Source: Enoplolaimus lenunculus (taxonomy: Eukaryota; Nematoda; Enoplea; Enoplida; Thoracostomopsidae). Taken from it: a stretch of DNA of 64,000 nt. The stretch covers positions 27,826-91,825 of the forward strand of contig JASANG010000561.1 in NCBI GenBank assembly GCA_030248215.1, read 5' to 3'. Every line of letters starts with the position of its first letter. Position 1 is the stretch's first letter. The notes under the pieces were generated by a model. That model was not told the origin of the DNA. It saw only the letters and a program-made list of their open reading frames with translations, and made no database searches. The position numbers and the translations under genes were made by a program. Shown here in pieces: positions 45,418 through 57,328 of this stretch.

Positions 45418-46506
45418 TGACTACGCGCCTGATACAGGTCCGTAGTCGACTCACGGTGCTAAAGTGAGCGAAAAAAATTTTCTAGGAGGAGCATACAAGG
45501 GTTTTCGATGACTTTTACTGACGAGTTTGAAATCTTCCTGTAAACGTAGTGGTAGGGGGCAAAAGTTTTAGCCTGCTACTGCTACGGACTCGGTTGGTGC
45601 AATTTTGATTTAACCCTACCACCTTATGCCAGTTCGCATTCAAAATACATTAATATAAAAAAAGAAATTTCATCATTATGAAATGAACCTAAATAGTATA
45701 AAATATTGCTTAAATAGCCTGCAATATTTGTTTTGCTAACACGTCTACAGCGTGGCGTTGGTTTTCAGAACAAATTATAGTCGGTTTTGCGGTTTGCTTT
45801 TTTAACCAGCTGAAAGCCGGCGCAATACAAATTGTGTGTTCATTTTACAATTTTACCTATTAATACAGTTTTTAGTACAAAAAGCTTGCAGAGTCGCATC
45901 AGGATCGAATGATACCGGGAGGCCGTTTCCTTTTAAGCAGTGGCGTACTGAAGAATCTTGGCTGGCAGGAGGCTGGCATAGGAAAAAAAGCGACTATCGT
46001 GTTGATGCATACATAATTTAGCAAAGTGTTCTACGCTGGTTCAATATTAAGGCTGTGTATACATCAACATCTGACCATCATAAAGACAAGGTTTGAAGCG
46101 GTGCCCCGGTAGCCCACTTTCTTGCCTCTCGAGAGCGCACCCGCTGTGTTATTTGGTTACGGACTGTTATATATTTTTAACCCGCCCTTCGTTACTGATA
46201 AATATTCGGTATTGCAAATGTCGTGCTCAGGACACGGAAATATGTATATATTCCATCCTTGTTTTACAGGCAAATTTAATCTGCATACATAATTTATAAC
46301 AAAATTAACACGAGACATTCATACATTTGTTCTTCCACTGAGTCATGAAAACCCTTTTTGCTCACAAAAATGCTCTCATTTGTATACCATATATGGTCTA
46401 TTCAATAATACCCTGCCAAAACACCGCAGAAGCGGTCCCGTAGCCAGAAGGGGCCCGGGAGGCTCAGCCCCCCGTGAGCAAGTTACCGGTCTGCTCAGAA
46501 TTGAGA
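45418..46506. other. Spacer with family L and H fragments
   Basis: An inverted family L copy at about 45440-45600, a family H piece at 46105-46225 and a family L start at 46434-46490. No gene is supported. Confidence 0.45.
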
Positions 46507-46740
46507 CCGCGCGAGATACGAGTTGATCAATCAATTCAGCTAACGAGTTGGTAATTTCTGAATTAAAATTTCAGTAAACATTAGTTCACTCTGAGTTGAG
46601 TTGAGTCGACTCTGGGTGTATTGAGTAATTAACGCGGAATAAATTGAATCAACTCAAAATTCTCAGTTCTGATAGTCCTAACTCAGACTGACTGATTCAA
46701 CTCATTCTGAATTAGAATCAATTCGCTGAAATTTACAGTG
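46507..46740. mobile_element. MITE family A copy, left end lost
   Basis: Right end CGCTGAAATTTACAGTG then TA. The left side starts inside the element (GAGTTGATCAATCAATTC). Confidence 0.7.
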
Positions 46741-47007
46741 TATAATTGTAGAAAAAGTCGCGAGCGATATTAGCGGAAAGCCAAACACTATTTTAATGCT
46801 AAACCTTAATGCGCCGCATTTGGTGGGCTGGATTTTGGAGCCTGTACCCCCTGAATTCGCCAATGCGAACGTTGTAACTCAGTTGACACAGCTTAGACAA
46901 ACCGCTTTTTAACGTTGACTTGTACCGGTTGTGAGGTGGTAAATTTCAAGTGACTTTCAAATTAAAAAACTGATTGCAATACAAAACCGGATTGGGTTAC
47001 ATACAAC

Positions 47008-47237
47008 GGCCAATGTAAAAGAACAGGGGCGGAATAGTATTATAACAATATTCCGATGCTGAAGCCTAAGCCTAATCCTAAGCGTAAGAATAAGCATATT
47101 CCCAAGCCTAAGCCTAAGCGTAAGAATGAGCATATTCCTAAACCTAAGCCTAATCCAGGCAAAAGATTAGTCTAAACATTAAGCATACTGTGTTCTAGTC
47201 TCACAAAAAACGTTCTGCCCCTGATCTTTACATGGGT
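47008..47237. mobile_element. MITE family C copy with 8-bp target duplication
   Basis: GGCCAATGTAAAAGAACAGG ... CCCCTGATCTTTACATGGGT, flanked by CATACAAC on both sides. Two CCTAAG blocks lie inside. Confidence 0.85.
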
Positions 47238-47349
47238 CATACAACGAACGGAAATTGAATGACAAAATGTTCAGGTAAGCAGACGTGTTCATGGTTCAGC
47301 ACTGAAAATGAATAACACTGATTTCAGGTTATATATCAAATTAATACTT

Positions 47350-47570
47350 CACTGCAAAAAATATTGAGTCAAATTGACTCTCTCCGAAAAAGGCTTTTCC
47401 TGACACCATAAACTGAGTCAAAATTCGACTCCGCCTGAGTCAAATTCGGCTCCGCCTGAGTCAAACTCGACTCAATTTAACTCAGGCGGAGTCGAATTTT
47501 GACTCAGTTTGTGTAGTCTGGAAAAGCCTATGCCGGAGATAGTCAATTTGACTCACCATTTTTTGCAGTG
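47350..47570. mobile_element. MITE family B copy
   Basis: CACTGCAAAAAATATTGAGTC ... CCATTTTTTGCAGTG; the centre has a duplicated TCCGCCTGAGTCAAA unit. Confidence 0.85.
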
Positions 47571-47741
47571 TATATGGTACTGCTCAAACCTTGAAAATAC
47601 CGTTGGTTTCGTAAGTTGTGCAAAAATAGCTATTGTTTTTTTGCGATTATCACTACGTTTTATATTTAAATAAACCTTTTATGGAGAACCAAATTAAACG
47701 AGCAACAACAAGGCCTTCGGTTTTTCGACTCAAAACAGGTA

Positions 47742-47937
47742 CACTGTGAAAAATGGGGAGTCTAAATTGACTCTCTCGGAAACAGGCTTTTCATGACTGC
47801 ACAAACTGAGTCAAATTTGACTCCGCTAGAGTCAACAGTGAATCGAATTTGTCTCTGGCGGAGTCAAATTTGACTCAATTTGTGTAGTCAGGAATAGCCT
47901 GTTTCCGAGAGAGTCTGACTCCCCATTTTTGATAGTG
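47742..47937. mobile_element. MITE family B copy
   Basis: CACTGTGAAAAATGGGGAGTC ... CCCCATTTTTGATAGTG flanked by TA. Confidence 0.83.
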
Positions 47938-48084
47938 TAACTTAAAATTAATATATATCATTCAAAATATTGGTCTACTATACCAACCAGCATAAATTTA
48001 GCTATACACTGGATAATAATTTCGAATCTTTTGCATAAACTTGCCGACAAAGCCGTCTCTATTGTTGTGAATCAACAAATTCTA

Positions 48085-48412
48085 CGACATAGTACCCCCC
48101 TTGTTATTCAGTTACAGACTGTTATTCATTTTTAACCCACGCCCCGCCTCCCTTCGTTACTGATATATCCGGTACTGCAATTATCCGTTGAATTAAACGT
48201 TTATTTCTCTTGTGTCAATCAATAGCTTGAGCGATAATACAAGGTTATACTTAGGAATGTACTTCAAACAACTAGGAATAATTGACATTTATAAAGTCTA
48301 ATTAGGGTTTAGGGACTCTATCTGCTTACAGACTCGTATTAGGGATGCGGACTCCTATTGATTCGGACTCAAAATGAGGACCCCCTCTTATTCGGGTCAA
48401 TCCAGTACTACA
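48085..48412. mobile_element. Family H element, left end missing
   Basis: Starts at TACCCCCCTTGTTATTCAG inside the element and ends CCTCTTATTCGGGTCAATCC. Confidence 0.55.
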
Positions 48413-49815
48413 GTTGCGTTTGGTTTAAACACTCGGGGACTCTATTTTAAGTCTGAATGAATAGGAGTCTATTTCTTTCATTAGGGCCTTGAGTCTAAAA
48501 TTGCTAATTTTGTTCATAAGCGTCCATGTCCCTGAAATGGCTAAATGCTTTCTGGACCCAGTTAAATTCAGTATACCTGCAAAAAATTTGATTCATTACT
48601 CAAAGTATACTATAAGTGTTACCTTATTCATAGTAGCATCAAGTCTTATAAGAAAAATATTTCTATAGTACAGCATATATTACGAATTTTAAAACCATAG
48701 AAAATTTTTGGCATAAAGCTGTATGCTCCAAATAAACTTGAGCTGGGTTGAAAAAATAAACAACAGTCCGGAACCGAATGGCGACGGGCTATGATCCGAA
48801 GAGGCGAAATATATATCAATCACACTTTTTATATGATTCACTAAACATTTGGAAAAACTAGACATTGATATATTACCGACAAAAATAGATTTGAACCGGA
48901 AGGAAACAGTAGTAAAATGTCAAGTATATTTTGCTCGGCATTGTTTGATGCTGTTCTGAAAATATATCTTTTTCGACTTTTAAATCGATTTGAACAGGTA
49001 AAAATAGTGAAAATAGTACAGTAGAAAATTGAAATTTTACGCACGCAAATTGAAATATTTTTCATTTGTGAAACAGTTTCGTTTTCTGTCGAAACACCGG
49101 CCCACGTTTAATAAGCGTCTGTCGAACTAAGCTTAGTCATACGCTTTAAACATAACACTCAACACAAAAACTTAAACATATTAAGACGTACTCCTAAATC
49201 GTAAGTACTCACAAACATAAGCCTAATTTCAAAGTATCAGATTAGAAGTTTTATGCTCCCAGTGGTCTTAGGCCCCTGCCGCCCTATTTTACAATCTGAC
49301 CACAAACAAAAGCAAATACCTCTCTGTTGGTTTAAACTAAAAATTGCTTGGCGTGATCAAACCAAAATTAAAAACGATGACAATAATACATATATACCAT
49401 TAATGTAAAAAATCTAGTGAGAAATTGTAAATTGCATTCTAATGACAACTTCCAGATAAAAAATCCTAGATGCAATTAGCATTAATTCTTAAGAAAATTT
49501 TAAAGCTGTTCTCAAACGCTGTTTCAGAGTTCAGTAGACTATATATACCTGCGGACTCACATACCAAAAATTTCTAATTTGATGGTTTTCTAAACTCACA
49601 ATTCTTACAACACAAGCTTGGGTTTAATATTAAAGACGAGACTTTTCACGAACGGCAGTCAATTCTTTTAGTTCTCAAGCTATCATTAGTACCACCCAGA
49701 TGAGGTAAGTAAAATCGATAGCATTACACAAATAAAGGCTTATTTCTTAATCAAAATGCCTTGAGCTTAAAAATACTAACACGGAAACGAAGCAGATGAA
49801 TAATTCTTGTATCGT
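48413..49815. other. AT-rich spacer, no gene seen
   Basis: No recognisable domain, no clear repeat family and no splice-linked frames. Confidence 0.4.
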
Positions 49816-49952
49816 ATGAAACAGCAAAAATTAATGTCTAGAGCTGGCACTGAATATATTGATGTGGAAAACGGTTACGCTTGGCTATTAGCCTCTTTAA
49901 TCACTGGGTTTGTGCTTTGCCCGATGCCTACATTTAATACTCTGCTTGCGTG
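49816..49952 (+). CDS. Possible first exon of a monocarboxylate-transporter-like protein
   Basis: An ATG at 49816 opens a frame that reads DVENGYAWLLASLITGF, then FVLCPMPTFNTLLA. SLC16-type transporters begin their first helix with a conserved D-G-G-Y/W-G-W-V stretch; here ENGYAWLL resembles it. A donor (GC|GTGAAC, phase 2) follows, just before a stop. No downstream exon was found before the opposite-strand genes, so this may be a stranded or degenerate exon, or chance. Confidence 0.3.
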
Positions 49953-49976
49953 AACCTATTATTACTAGTGTCCTGG

Positions 49977-50157
49977 CAGGACCGTTAGCCAGAGGTGGAT
50001 GGGCAGGGAGGACTCAGCTTCCCCTGGATAAATTTTGCCCTCAAGTAGAAAAGTTTGCCAACCTTGCTTGTAAGTCTCCGAAAACCCGTGCATGTCCCTC
50101 CTGAAAAATGTTTAGCCCCCTCCCTCCTAGCAAAGTGAACTGGCTACGGGCGTGCGT
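49977..50157. mobile_element. Family L element, good copy
   Basis: CCGTTAGCCAGAGGTGG ... GAACTGGCTACGGGCG, with CAACCTTGCTTGTAAGTC and TTTAGCCCCCTCCCTCC inside. Confidence 0.75.
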
Positions 50158-50831
50158 CGTGGTAGCAACATTGTTACAGGTTTACGGTCAAAAGGAAATG
50201 TGACCCTGACGATATGTATACATATTTGATGATATACTGCCTACTGAATGAAAAAGCACATTTTTTGTGATCGCTGCTTTAATTAAACGCACCCGGTAAT
50301 GAATCAAACCCTAACGCATACATTTAAATATATGTATATAATGCGTAGAAAAGGGGTCCAGCTGGCAAAAGTAATGAAATGCAAAAATGCAATTTTGTTT
50401 TACAGTATGTTTGACATATGTGCCAATTTTCTGGCTGCAATATCTGTATGATAGAAAGAGGGACTTTACCATTTTATCACAAAAAAATTTTCTGACGGTG
50501 GCTCACATAAGTATCCGCGGCTTAAGATCCTTGAAATTTGATTATTATATACACTTTTAAAGATACTCAGTAAGAATTTTTTCATTAACCCTTTCTCACA
50601 TGAATATTTGCATTTCACATGAGATGTTGTTGGCGCACAAGCACATTTAAAATGTATTTTTTCCGGAAAAAGCAACTGTGATGATGTGTGGAAATACAAG
50701 GCACCTGTGAATAGTTCGTGATTTCGACTATGGGTTGAAACCACCAACTCCGCGTTCAGGTCCGTATTCCATCGTTCAAGAAAGAATGTAGTAGTACTAC
50801 TACTGCTATTTTATTTAATATCACATTTTAC

Positions 50832-51000
50832 CGTTCCTGATTCAGGAAAATTAGACCTCCGATCCTCGTAAACTGTTTTCACAGAAACTCCGACAATATT
50901 TGTAATTAAATTTTCCATATCTTTTACGAAGGCTTCAGACAATTTCTCAAGTTTAAACTCCCAGTATATTTTTAGAGAAACAATTTTTGACAACAGTATT
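50832..51000 (-). CDS. Possible SEA-like exon
   Basis: An open 56-codon exon with AG acceptor and ACG|GTAAAA donor (phase 2 in, 0 out) reads YWEFKLEKLSEAFVKDMEN, then ITNIVGVSVKTVYE, ending ESGTVKCDI. The pattern of a long amphipathic helix then a short strand recalls SEA domains, found on stalks of membrane mucins and adhesion GPCRs. It lies downstream of the lectin-GPCR B stop, so it belongs elsewhere if real. No partner exon was found. Confidence 0.22.
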
Positions 51001-51002
51001 CT

Positions 51003-51175
51003 GGACAATGTATAGAACAGGGCCGGAACAGTAGTATAATCATAATACTAAGTCTAAGCTTAAGCGTAAGAATGAGCCTATACCTAAAGCCTAAGCGAAA
51101 AATTACTCTAAAGCTTTAGCTTACTCTATTATAGTCCCGCCGGAAAACGTTCCGGTCCTGTTCTTTACATGGGCC
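51003..51175. mobile_element. MITE family C copy
   Basis: GGACAATGTATAGAACAGGG ... GGTCCTGTTCTTTACATGGGC with a short hexamer core. Confidence 0.78.
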
Positions 51176-51711
51176 ACAATTTTTTAAACATTATTCTAAA
51201 AGTAGACAATTCAACCTCATACATCATATCTAAATATAACGTCATCTCTCTCCGGCCCTAGTGTAGTATTTTTTACCTCCGGTTGCACCCTGAACAGCCA
51301 ATACGATAAAAGAATGAAACGCATTCATGCCTAGGTGTTTAATTCGCAAAAACAAAATAACCGAATATTATGTCTTTTGTACGAATGTCTGGTTAAAATC
51401 CTATAAGCAATCTGTGCGCGTTCTCTGTATTGACTCCAAAATATTTGGTGTTCTTAAAAATTTAAGAGTCCTGAGCCGAAATTCACATTAAGAGCTGGTG
51501 ACCAAGACCCAAAAACGACTCACACAAAGCTACATGACAAATTTCTCAGAGGTAATAAATATTCAGCAACAATATGCAGGCATACGACATTGTTCAGTCA
51601 AAATTTGCCGCTACCAAAAAGCCAACTAAATTCAAATTCCACAAAACTTTACAAACAGCTGACAAGTTACAATTATGCAATCAGAAATCAAAACCATTAT
51701 ACAATTATATT

Positions 51712-54700
51712 CTAATCAGAATCATTGAAAGACTCTTGATACTCGTCACAATCATTATCTTGATGAATTGGTTTATCCGGCGTGTACGTCGGCGAAATCA
51801 ACATTACACCAAGAAAGTATAAATATCCACAAATATGCTTAACAACACTGCGAATCTACAAAATAAACAACACTAAATTCAGATTAAAACGTATTATATA
51901 AACCTTTTAAAGTAGCTATCTTGCTCACTTGCTTTACTAAGTCGCGATGCAAATGTGATTGAACTTAATTCTGTCTGTAACAGTGAGATAAAACGTTACA
52001 AGAACAGCGAAAGCCTATAATTATTATAATCGCAAACCCAAACGCTGCAAGTACAATCGCGATTTCTGCGGTCGTATTTCTGTCCATGGCTGTAGCTGAC
52101 TACTACACAATGGATAATACTTTGGGTGCAGTAGCTGCTGTACCAACGACATTTAAAAATTTTCCACATTACGCACGGTTGGTTCACAGTGTTTAACGTT
52201 GAAATCAAAATAACATGGTTTAAAACGCGTTCCAAGCTGGCACAATTATAACCTGAATTCAACATCAGTCATAGAACATACCTGTTGATTTGAAAGCGTA
52301 TGAAATACCCAAATTGTAACACCAAGTGTAATGTTAATCGCGAACACTGCTGAATAAAGGCCAATGTTTTGGTTGTAAATTGCACTTGATCCAAGCGCCC
52401 AAGCAACCAAATTTATCGGTGCCACAAAAAACAATCCCGTAATGCTGAGACTTAAATAAAAACAAACAAAGTAAAAGCAAAAAAACAATATATGCGACGT
52501 GACAAATGAGCTGTAGTTTTGGGCTATGAGTTGTCGTATTCTTAACAAAAAACACAGGCTGTCGACTGTTTGTTGCAAAACTTCCTAAACGTTATGCATT
52601 CTCGAATCCACGTCGCACCTATCACCAGTATTGGTGATAGGTCCTGTAAATTTCAAGCCATTCCGATTACTTACCCTATTCCGATTGCAGGTGTAATCAG
52701 AACCGGAATTTTTATTTTTATTTCATTTACTGTACATATTGAAATTACAAATTTCCAAAAAACTGCTAACCTTATTGTATTCGATTTTGCACTATTCTTC
52801 AAAGGCAAATCTGTCGAACCCGCAAACATACCGCACGATTCCGCGATAATTATTGATGTAACGTGAAGACTCAGTAGTATTCCGCCCATTACTAGTACGA
52901 CACCTTGATTGCCGAAGTTAAACCAACAACTTAAATGCAAACACAAAACATTGAAACTAGTTTCAGAAAACAGGCTTAAAACCTTCAACGTCTGTTTAGA
53001 CCTGAAGTGACACTATACTAGTCGAGCTACGGCGTCCGGCGCCACAAACAAAAATTATGTTTACAATTTGCTGCGCGGTGACACGCGGAAATTCACGTAC
53101 GTTGCCGTGCTGTGCTGGACAACATTAAAAAAGTCAAAAAGCATAGCGCCACCCTAAGGCTTGAACCCCTGACTTAGCGTTTGGGTATATGACCAGATTC
53201 TTGATTAGGAACGAAGCACCAAATCTTGATTAGGACATTTTATTATCAAAGCAGAAATTAAATTACGGCATTTTACCAATTTCCTACTCATATTAACAAT
53301 TTGCTCATAATAAATAGCTTTAAATCATGCTTGATTTCGTCTTGAGGTTTAGGTAGAAAACTTCATAGTAGTGACTTACGAATAACCGGATGCGTAGTAT
53401 TTCCAGAGAACCGTACTGGTGCCGGCCACAACAACAGCAGGTGTGCCTAAAATCAAATGTAAGCTTACAAATAAACCAACACTTAAGCCTAAACATACTA
53501 ACTGGTGATAGGTGCTGTATGCAATATTGAGAATATGGGCCCAGAACCGAGAAGTATGTAGTCAATGAAATAGTTGATATCTTCTATGCCGAAACTCCCG
53601 ACACCGTTTCATACAAGAGGAGAACAGAACATTTCTAGAGATGGCAAAGAAATTTCTCTAATACCATGAAATGTAACGAACATGGCCCCTCGCCTTTGTA
53701 CAAAGTGTCGGCTGGAATACAGCAACAACCTTTACCTTGTAGCAATAAAAACGGTGCCTTCGTTTTAACATTGTATTCTTTGACGGAAATTACTTTATTT
53801 TGAAAGACAAAGTGCAAAAATACATAGCTAATCATTTTAACCCTTACAACACACTGCAACGTACCCCATCCAATACACATCAGAGCGATTTTTGAAAACA
53901 CTCCGGAATCATTGATTGCATTTGTGACGTACGTAAAGTCGTGTAACGCTTCCAAAACGAAAAATGTACCTTCGACAAAGAAAAAATAGTGCACAAACGT
54001 GCTAACTGCAGTACACGCGTCCTTAAATCAACAAAAATATTATCAGTACAAATGGAGGTCTTGAAAATTTTTCGGGAGGAAAGTGGGAATCGGGCCTTTT
54101 GGTTTTGTAACTCTGGTATGATTTTAAATTCTCCATTTTTGTTTCTAAAAATCAACTCGATACAAGACATTTCGAGGACGGGCAGGGGGCGTCGCTCCGC
54201 GCCACTCCCCGTAAACCGCATCTGTTGTCAACATTATAATAAAAATATATGTTGCTTTATTAGTATGTACTGAAAGTGCCCAACCATGAGTTAGGCTTAG
54301 GTTAACAAAAAAATTCAAATCTTAGCGCATGCTTCTGGAATTTTGAATTTAAACAAATTCGTGTCAGGGCCCGTAGCCAGAGACAGATCGAATGGCGCAG
54401 TCCTCATATAAAAGTTCTATTCACGCTTCTAAGGTCTTCTAAAATAAAAATAGATTAACCCCTTTATAACCCACAATTTAGGTCTGATCGAGACAGTATA
54501 AAGTTTACAACGGTGACCAAAACAAATAAACCGTTCAAACTGACCTCGTTTCTGACTGAATCTCGCAATGTAAATATTAAAATATGCGCCAAAAGCAGTG
54601 CGAGTTCTTCGTTCATGTGATAAAATCTTTCAATCGAGAAAATTCTGGAAGAATAATACAATTCAAAACTAGCGCTGTCAGAAAAAATTCCGGGGGGGGG

Positions 54701-55447
54701 CAACCTGTTGTTATATTTTGTATTTCCGCAGTACATGATCTGAGAAGCAAATTTTTATTCCAAAAATAGGACAAGACCTTTACCATTTTGAAATTTTAAA
54801 AAGTTTCAGGAGAATGCATCATCCCCCGTTGATTTTCAAGTGTACAAAGAAAAATTCATAAAATTTGTGACATTCAAGCAGCTGCTAAAATGATTTCGTA
54901 ATATTCTAAACGAATTCGTCATGTTTATATCTATGTATTTCCAGTCAAAACAGGACGTGAAAAGTTTGGTGAGGTTGGCTAAAAGACAATGCGCGCTAAT
55001 ATATTTTGTGCCATGTACAACTAAGCACACAGTTACCCACTGTATTCAAAGTCACTTTAGAGTATTATTATAATGCGCCGTTCACAATAATTTTCGAAGG
55101 ACAACCAAGGATCTGTACGAGTGCTGGGGTCAACGAGTGTACAATGTTTACAAATTGTACACTCGTGAAGGTGAGGGTAACAAAGAAAATTGTGGTAAAG
55201 TGGGGTTAGCGAGGGTACAATTTAAATTTGCACATGCATAGACATACAAGAACCCAAACACACGTACAAATAGATCACTGACAGCCTCTCAAAAACAAGT
55301 GTGAACGATGCGAAACGAACTTAGTTTTATTTTTTACCTAAATATCATAAACGTTACAAGAGTGAAGCCAAGTATAATCAACAACCATAGACATCCGAGC
55401 GACTGAAGAGTTTCAGCAACAACTTTTTCTACTCCGACCATTTTTGG
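51712..55447 (-). other. Seven-helix block and tail of lectin-GPCR B
   Basis: TM1 exon 55447-55338 ends AG|GTAAAA, two bases before a stop if read through; this donor joins 54644-54545 to give R-IFSIERFYHMNEE, matching receptor A. The TM3 exon begins DACTAVS, restoring the conserved Cys. Exons 52929-52771 (159 bases) and 52450-52282 (169 bases) match A's 153- and 169-base exons in phase. B has one extra phase-1 intron inside GWG|TP. Confidence 0.75.
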
Positions 55448-57212
55448 CTGCAAATAAAAAAATTTATTCTGTCAAAATAACAGCAAAATAGTTTAAAAAG
55501 AAATAAAAATATCCCTTAAAATATTATACGGTTAAAAAACAACTCAGATTGCGAAGTTTTGCTTGGATGTTAATTTTACAAAAGTCTCGTTTTCGGTTTC
55601 AAATATAAATCGAATCGATACATCTTGTTCGAGTTAAGCTTCCTGCAACAATTATTTACCAAACGCATATTCTGCTTTGGGTGATGAAGCCGTATCCAGC
55701 TACACATGCGAAAGCGGGGCCGAAAAATTTCAGAACGGACACGAAGAGGTTGCTAATTAGCTTACAAACTGGGCTTAAACTTTTCAAGAGGTACTCTTTC
55801 TACTGAAACAAGCAACCGGGACTTCGCTTAACTGCGGCTGTTGGCAACAAATATTCTGATTGTGCAGTCAGGTCACAATGGTGGGGTTCTGAAACCCTAC
55901 TTAACTGCTACCGCATAGTTAAGTATATGCCAAGCATTATTTAAATTATCGTTTCTAAGAGCGCACATAAGTTAAGCAAATATTTAAGCTACGGACCAAA
56001 TTCAATGTCCTATAGACTAACGGTTCAGGCATATTAACCTCGGTCTAATTGAGATTGTTTCCTTATGGTATGTATGTATGTACATACCTCCTTAATAAAA
56101 AGCAAAACTAAAAATAACTTTCTACTTCTAACATTTGGATAAAATTTGGTATAAAATATTTACTTAAGTCGACGACTTCAGTGAGTATTTAAAATTTCAG
56201 AAACCGAGTAAGTAACTTCATTTTCAACATGGGTGTAAAACTGATTAGTAAGTGATGACACCGAAGATCAAAACTAAATAATTTACCGGTAATATTGGAT
56301 TTCGTCGCGGTTTTGTAGTTGTCGTAGTTTCAGTCGCATTAGTAGTTGCAGGAGGCGTGCGTTCTAAAAAATATCAAACAAAATGATATCTTAACGAAAT
56401 TACAAGAAAACAAACTAATACATGTGACCGTATTCTCAAGTAGTATGAAAAACCAGTTTGTGATACGGTTTCAAACTTACAAGCTCTTGCAATTGCGGAC
56501 CTAAAAATTGACGCAGAAGTAGAACGAATCGGAAACGTTAAAGATTCACTAAATTTCTTAACCTCAAGATTCAATGGTTCGAAATCTGTAAGACTTATCA
56601 CCAACTGCTGATAGGTGCTACGCACAACGTTTGAGAAAATGGGTCCTAAGTTTAAAAGTTTAAAAATTAAAAAAGCTTACGACTACAAAACGAGCAAAAT
56701 TTATAATTTTTTTCTAACTGTGTAACAGCGCCTTCAGGGCCAAACTTTTTATACCTGTTTTTAGCTTTTACCACGGCCAGTCAGTTTAAAACGCGTTTGT
56801 GAGCTACTGCGTCCAATAAACAATCGATCGCGTTCAAAGCCGCGGTTTGCAACGCAACCGCGATTGTACTTAATTCTGTCTGTAACTGTAGTTTTCACAA
56901 CTCAATATTAAATAATAATAGCAAGCTAACAGTGTATACATGTACTTTGCGTAGTTTTCTTTTCAGTTGTCGGCTTTGGTCTTGGTGTGGTAGGCACTGG
57001 AGTTGTTGGAGCAACAGTTGTGGTTTCTGTAGTTGTTATTGTCGTTGTTATAGTAGTCGTTGTAGTTGTAGTCGTTGTCGTCGTCGTCGTTGTTGTTGTT
57101 GTTTTTGTTGTAGTTGTCGTTGTTGTTGTTGTTGTAGTCGTCGTTGTTGTTGTTGTTGTAGTCGTCGTTGTTGTTGTTGTGGTAGTTGTTGTTGTTGTCG
57201 TAGTTGTTGTGT

Positions 57213-57243
<31 letters not shown>

Positions 57244-57263
57244 CGCTGTCGTTGTCGTCGTCG

Positions 57264-57328
<65 letters not shown>

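Noticed and set aside
51574-51822. Plus-strand frame of 82 codons with a hydrophobic segment
   Set aside because: It is antisense to the last exon of lectin-GPCR B (51855-51712), which has a phase-0 acceptor and fits the receptor tail.
55334-55447. Lectin B as a single-pass protein ending at the TAA at 55336-55334
   Set aside because: A strong AG|GTAAAA donor sits just before the stop and joins in phase to the TM2 exon.
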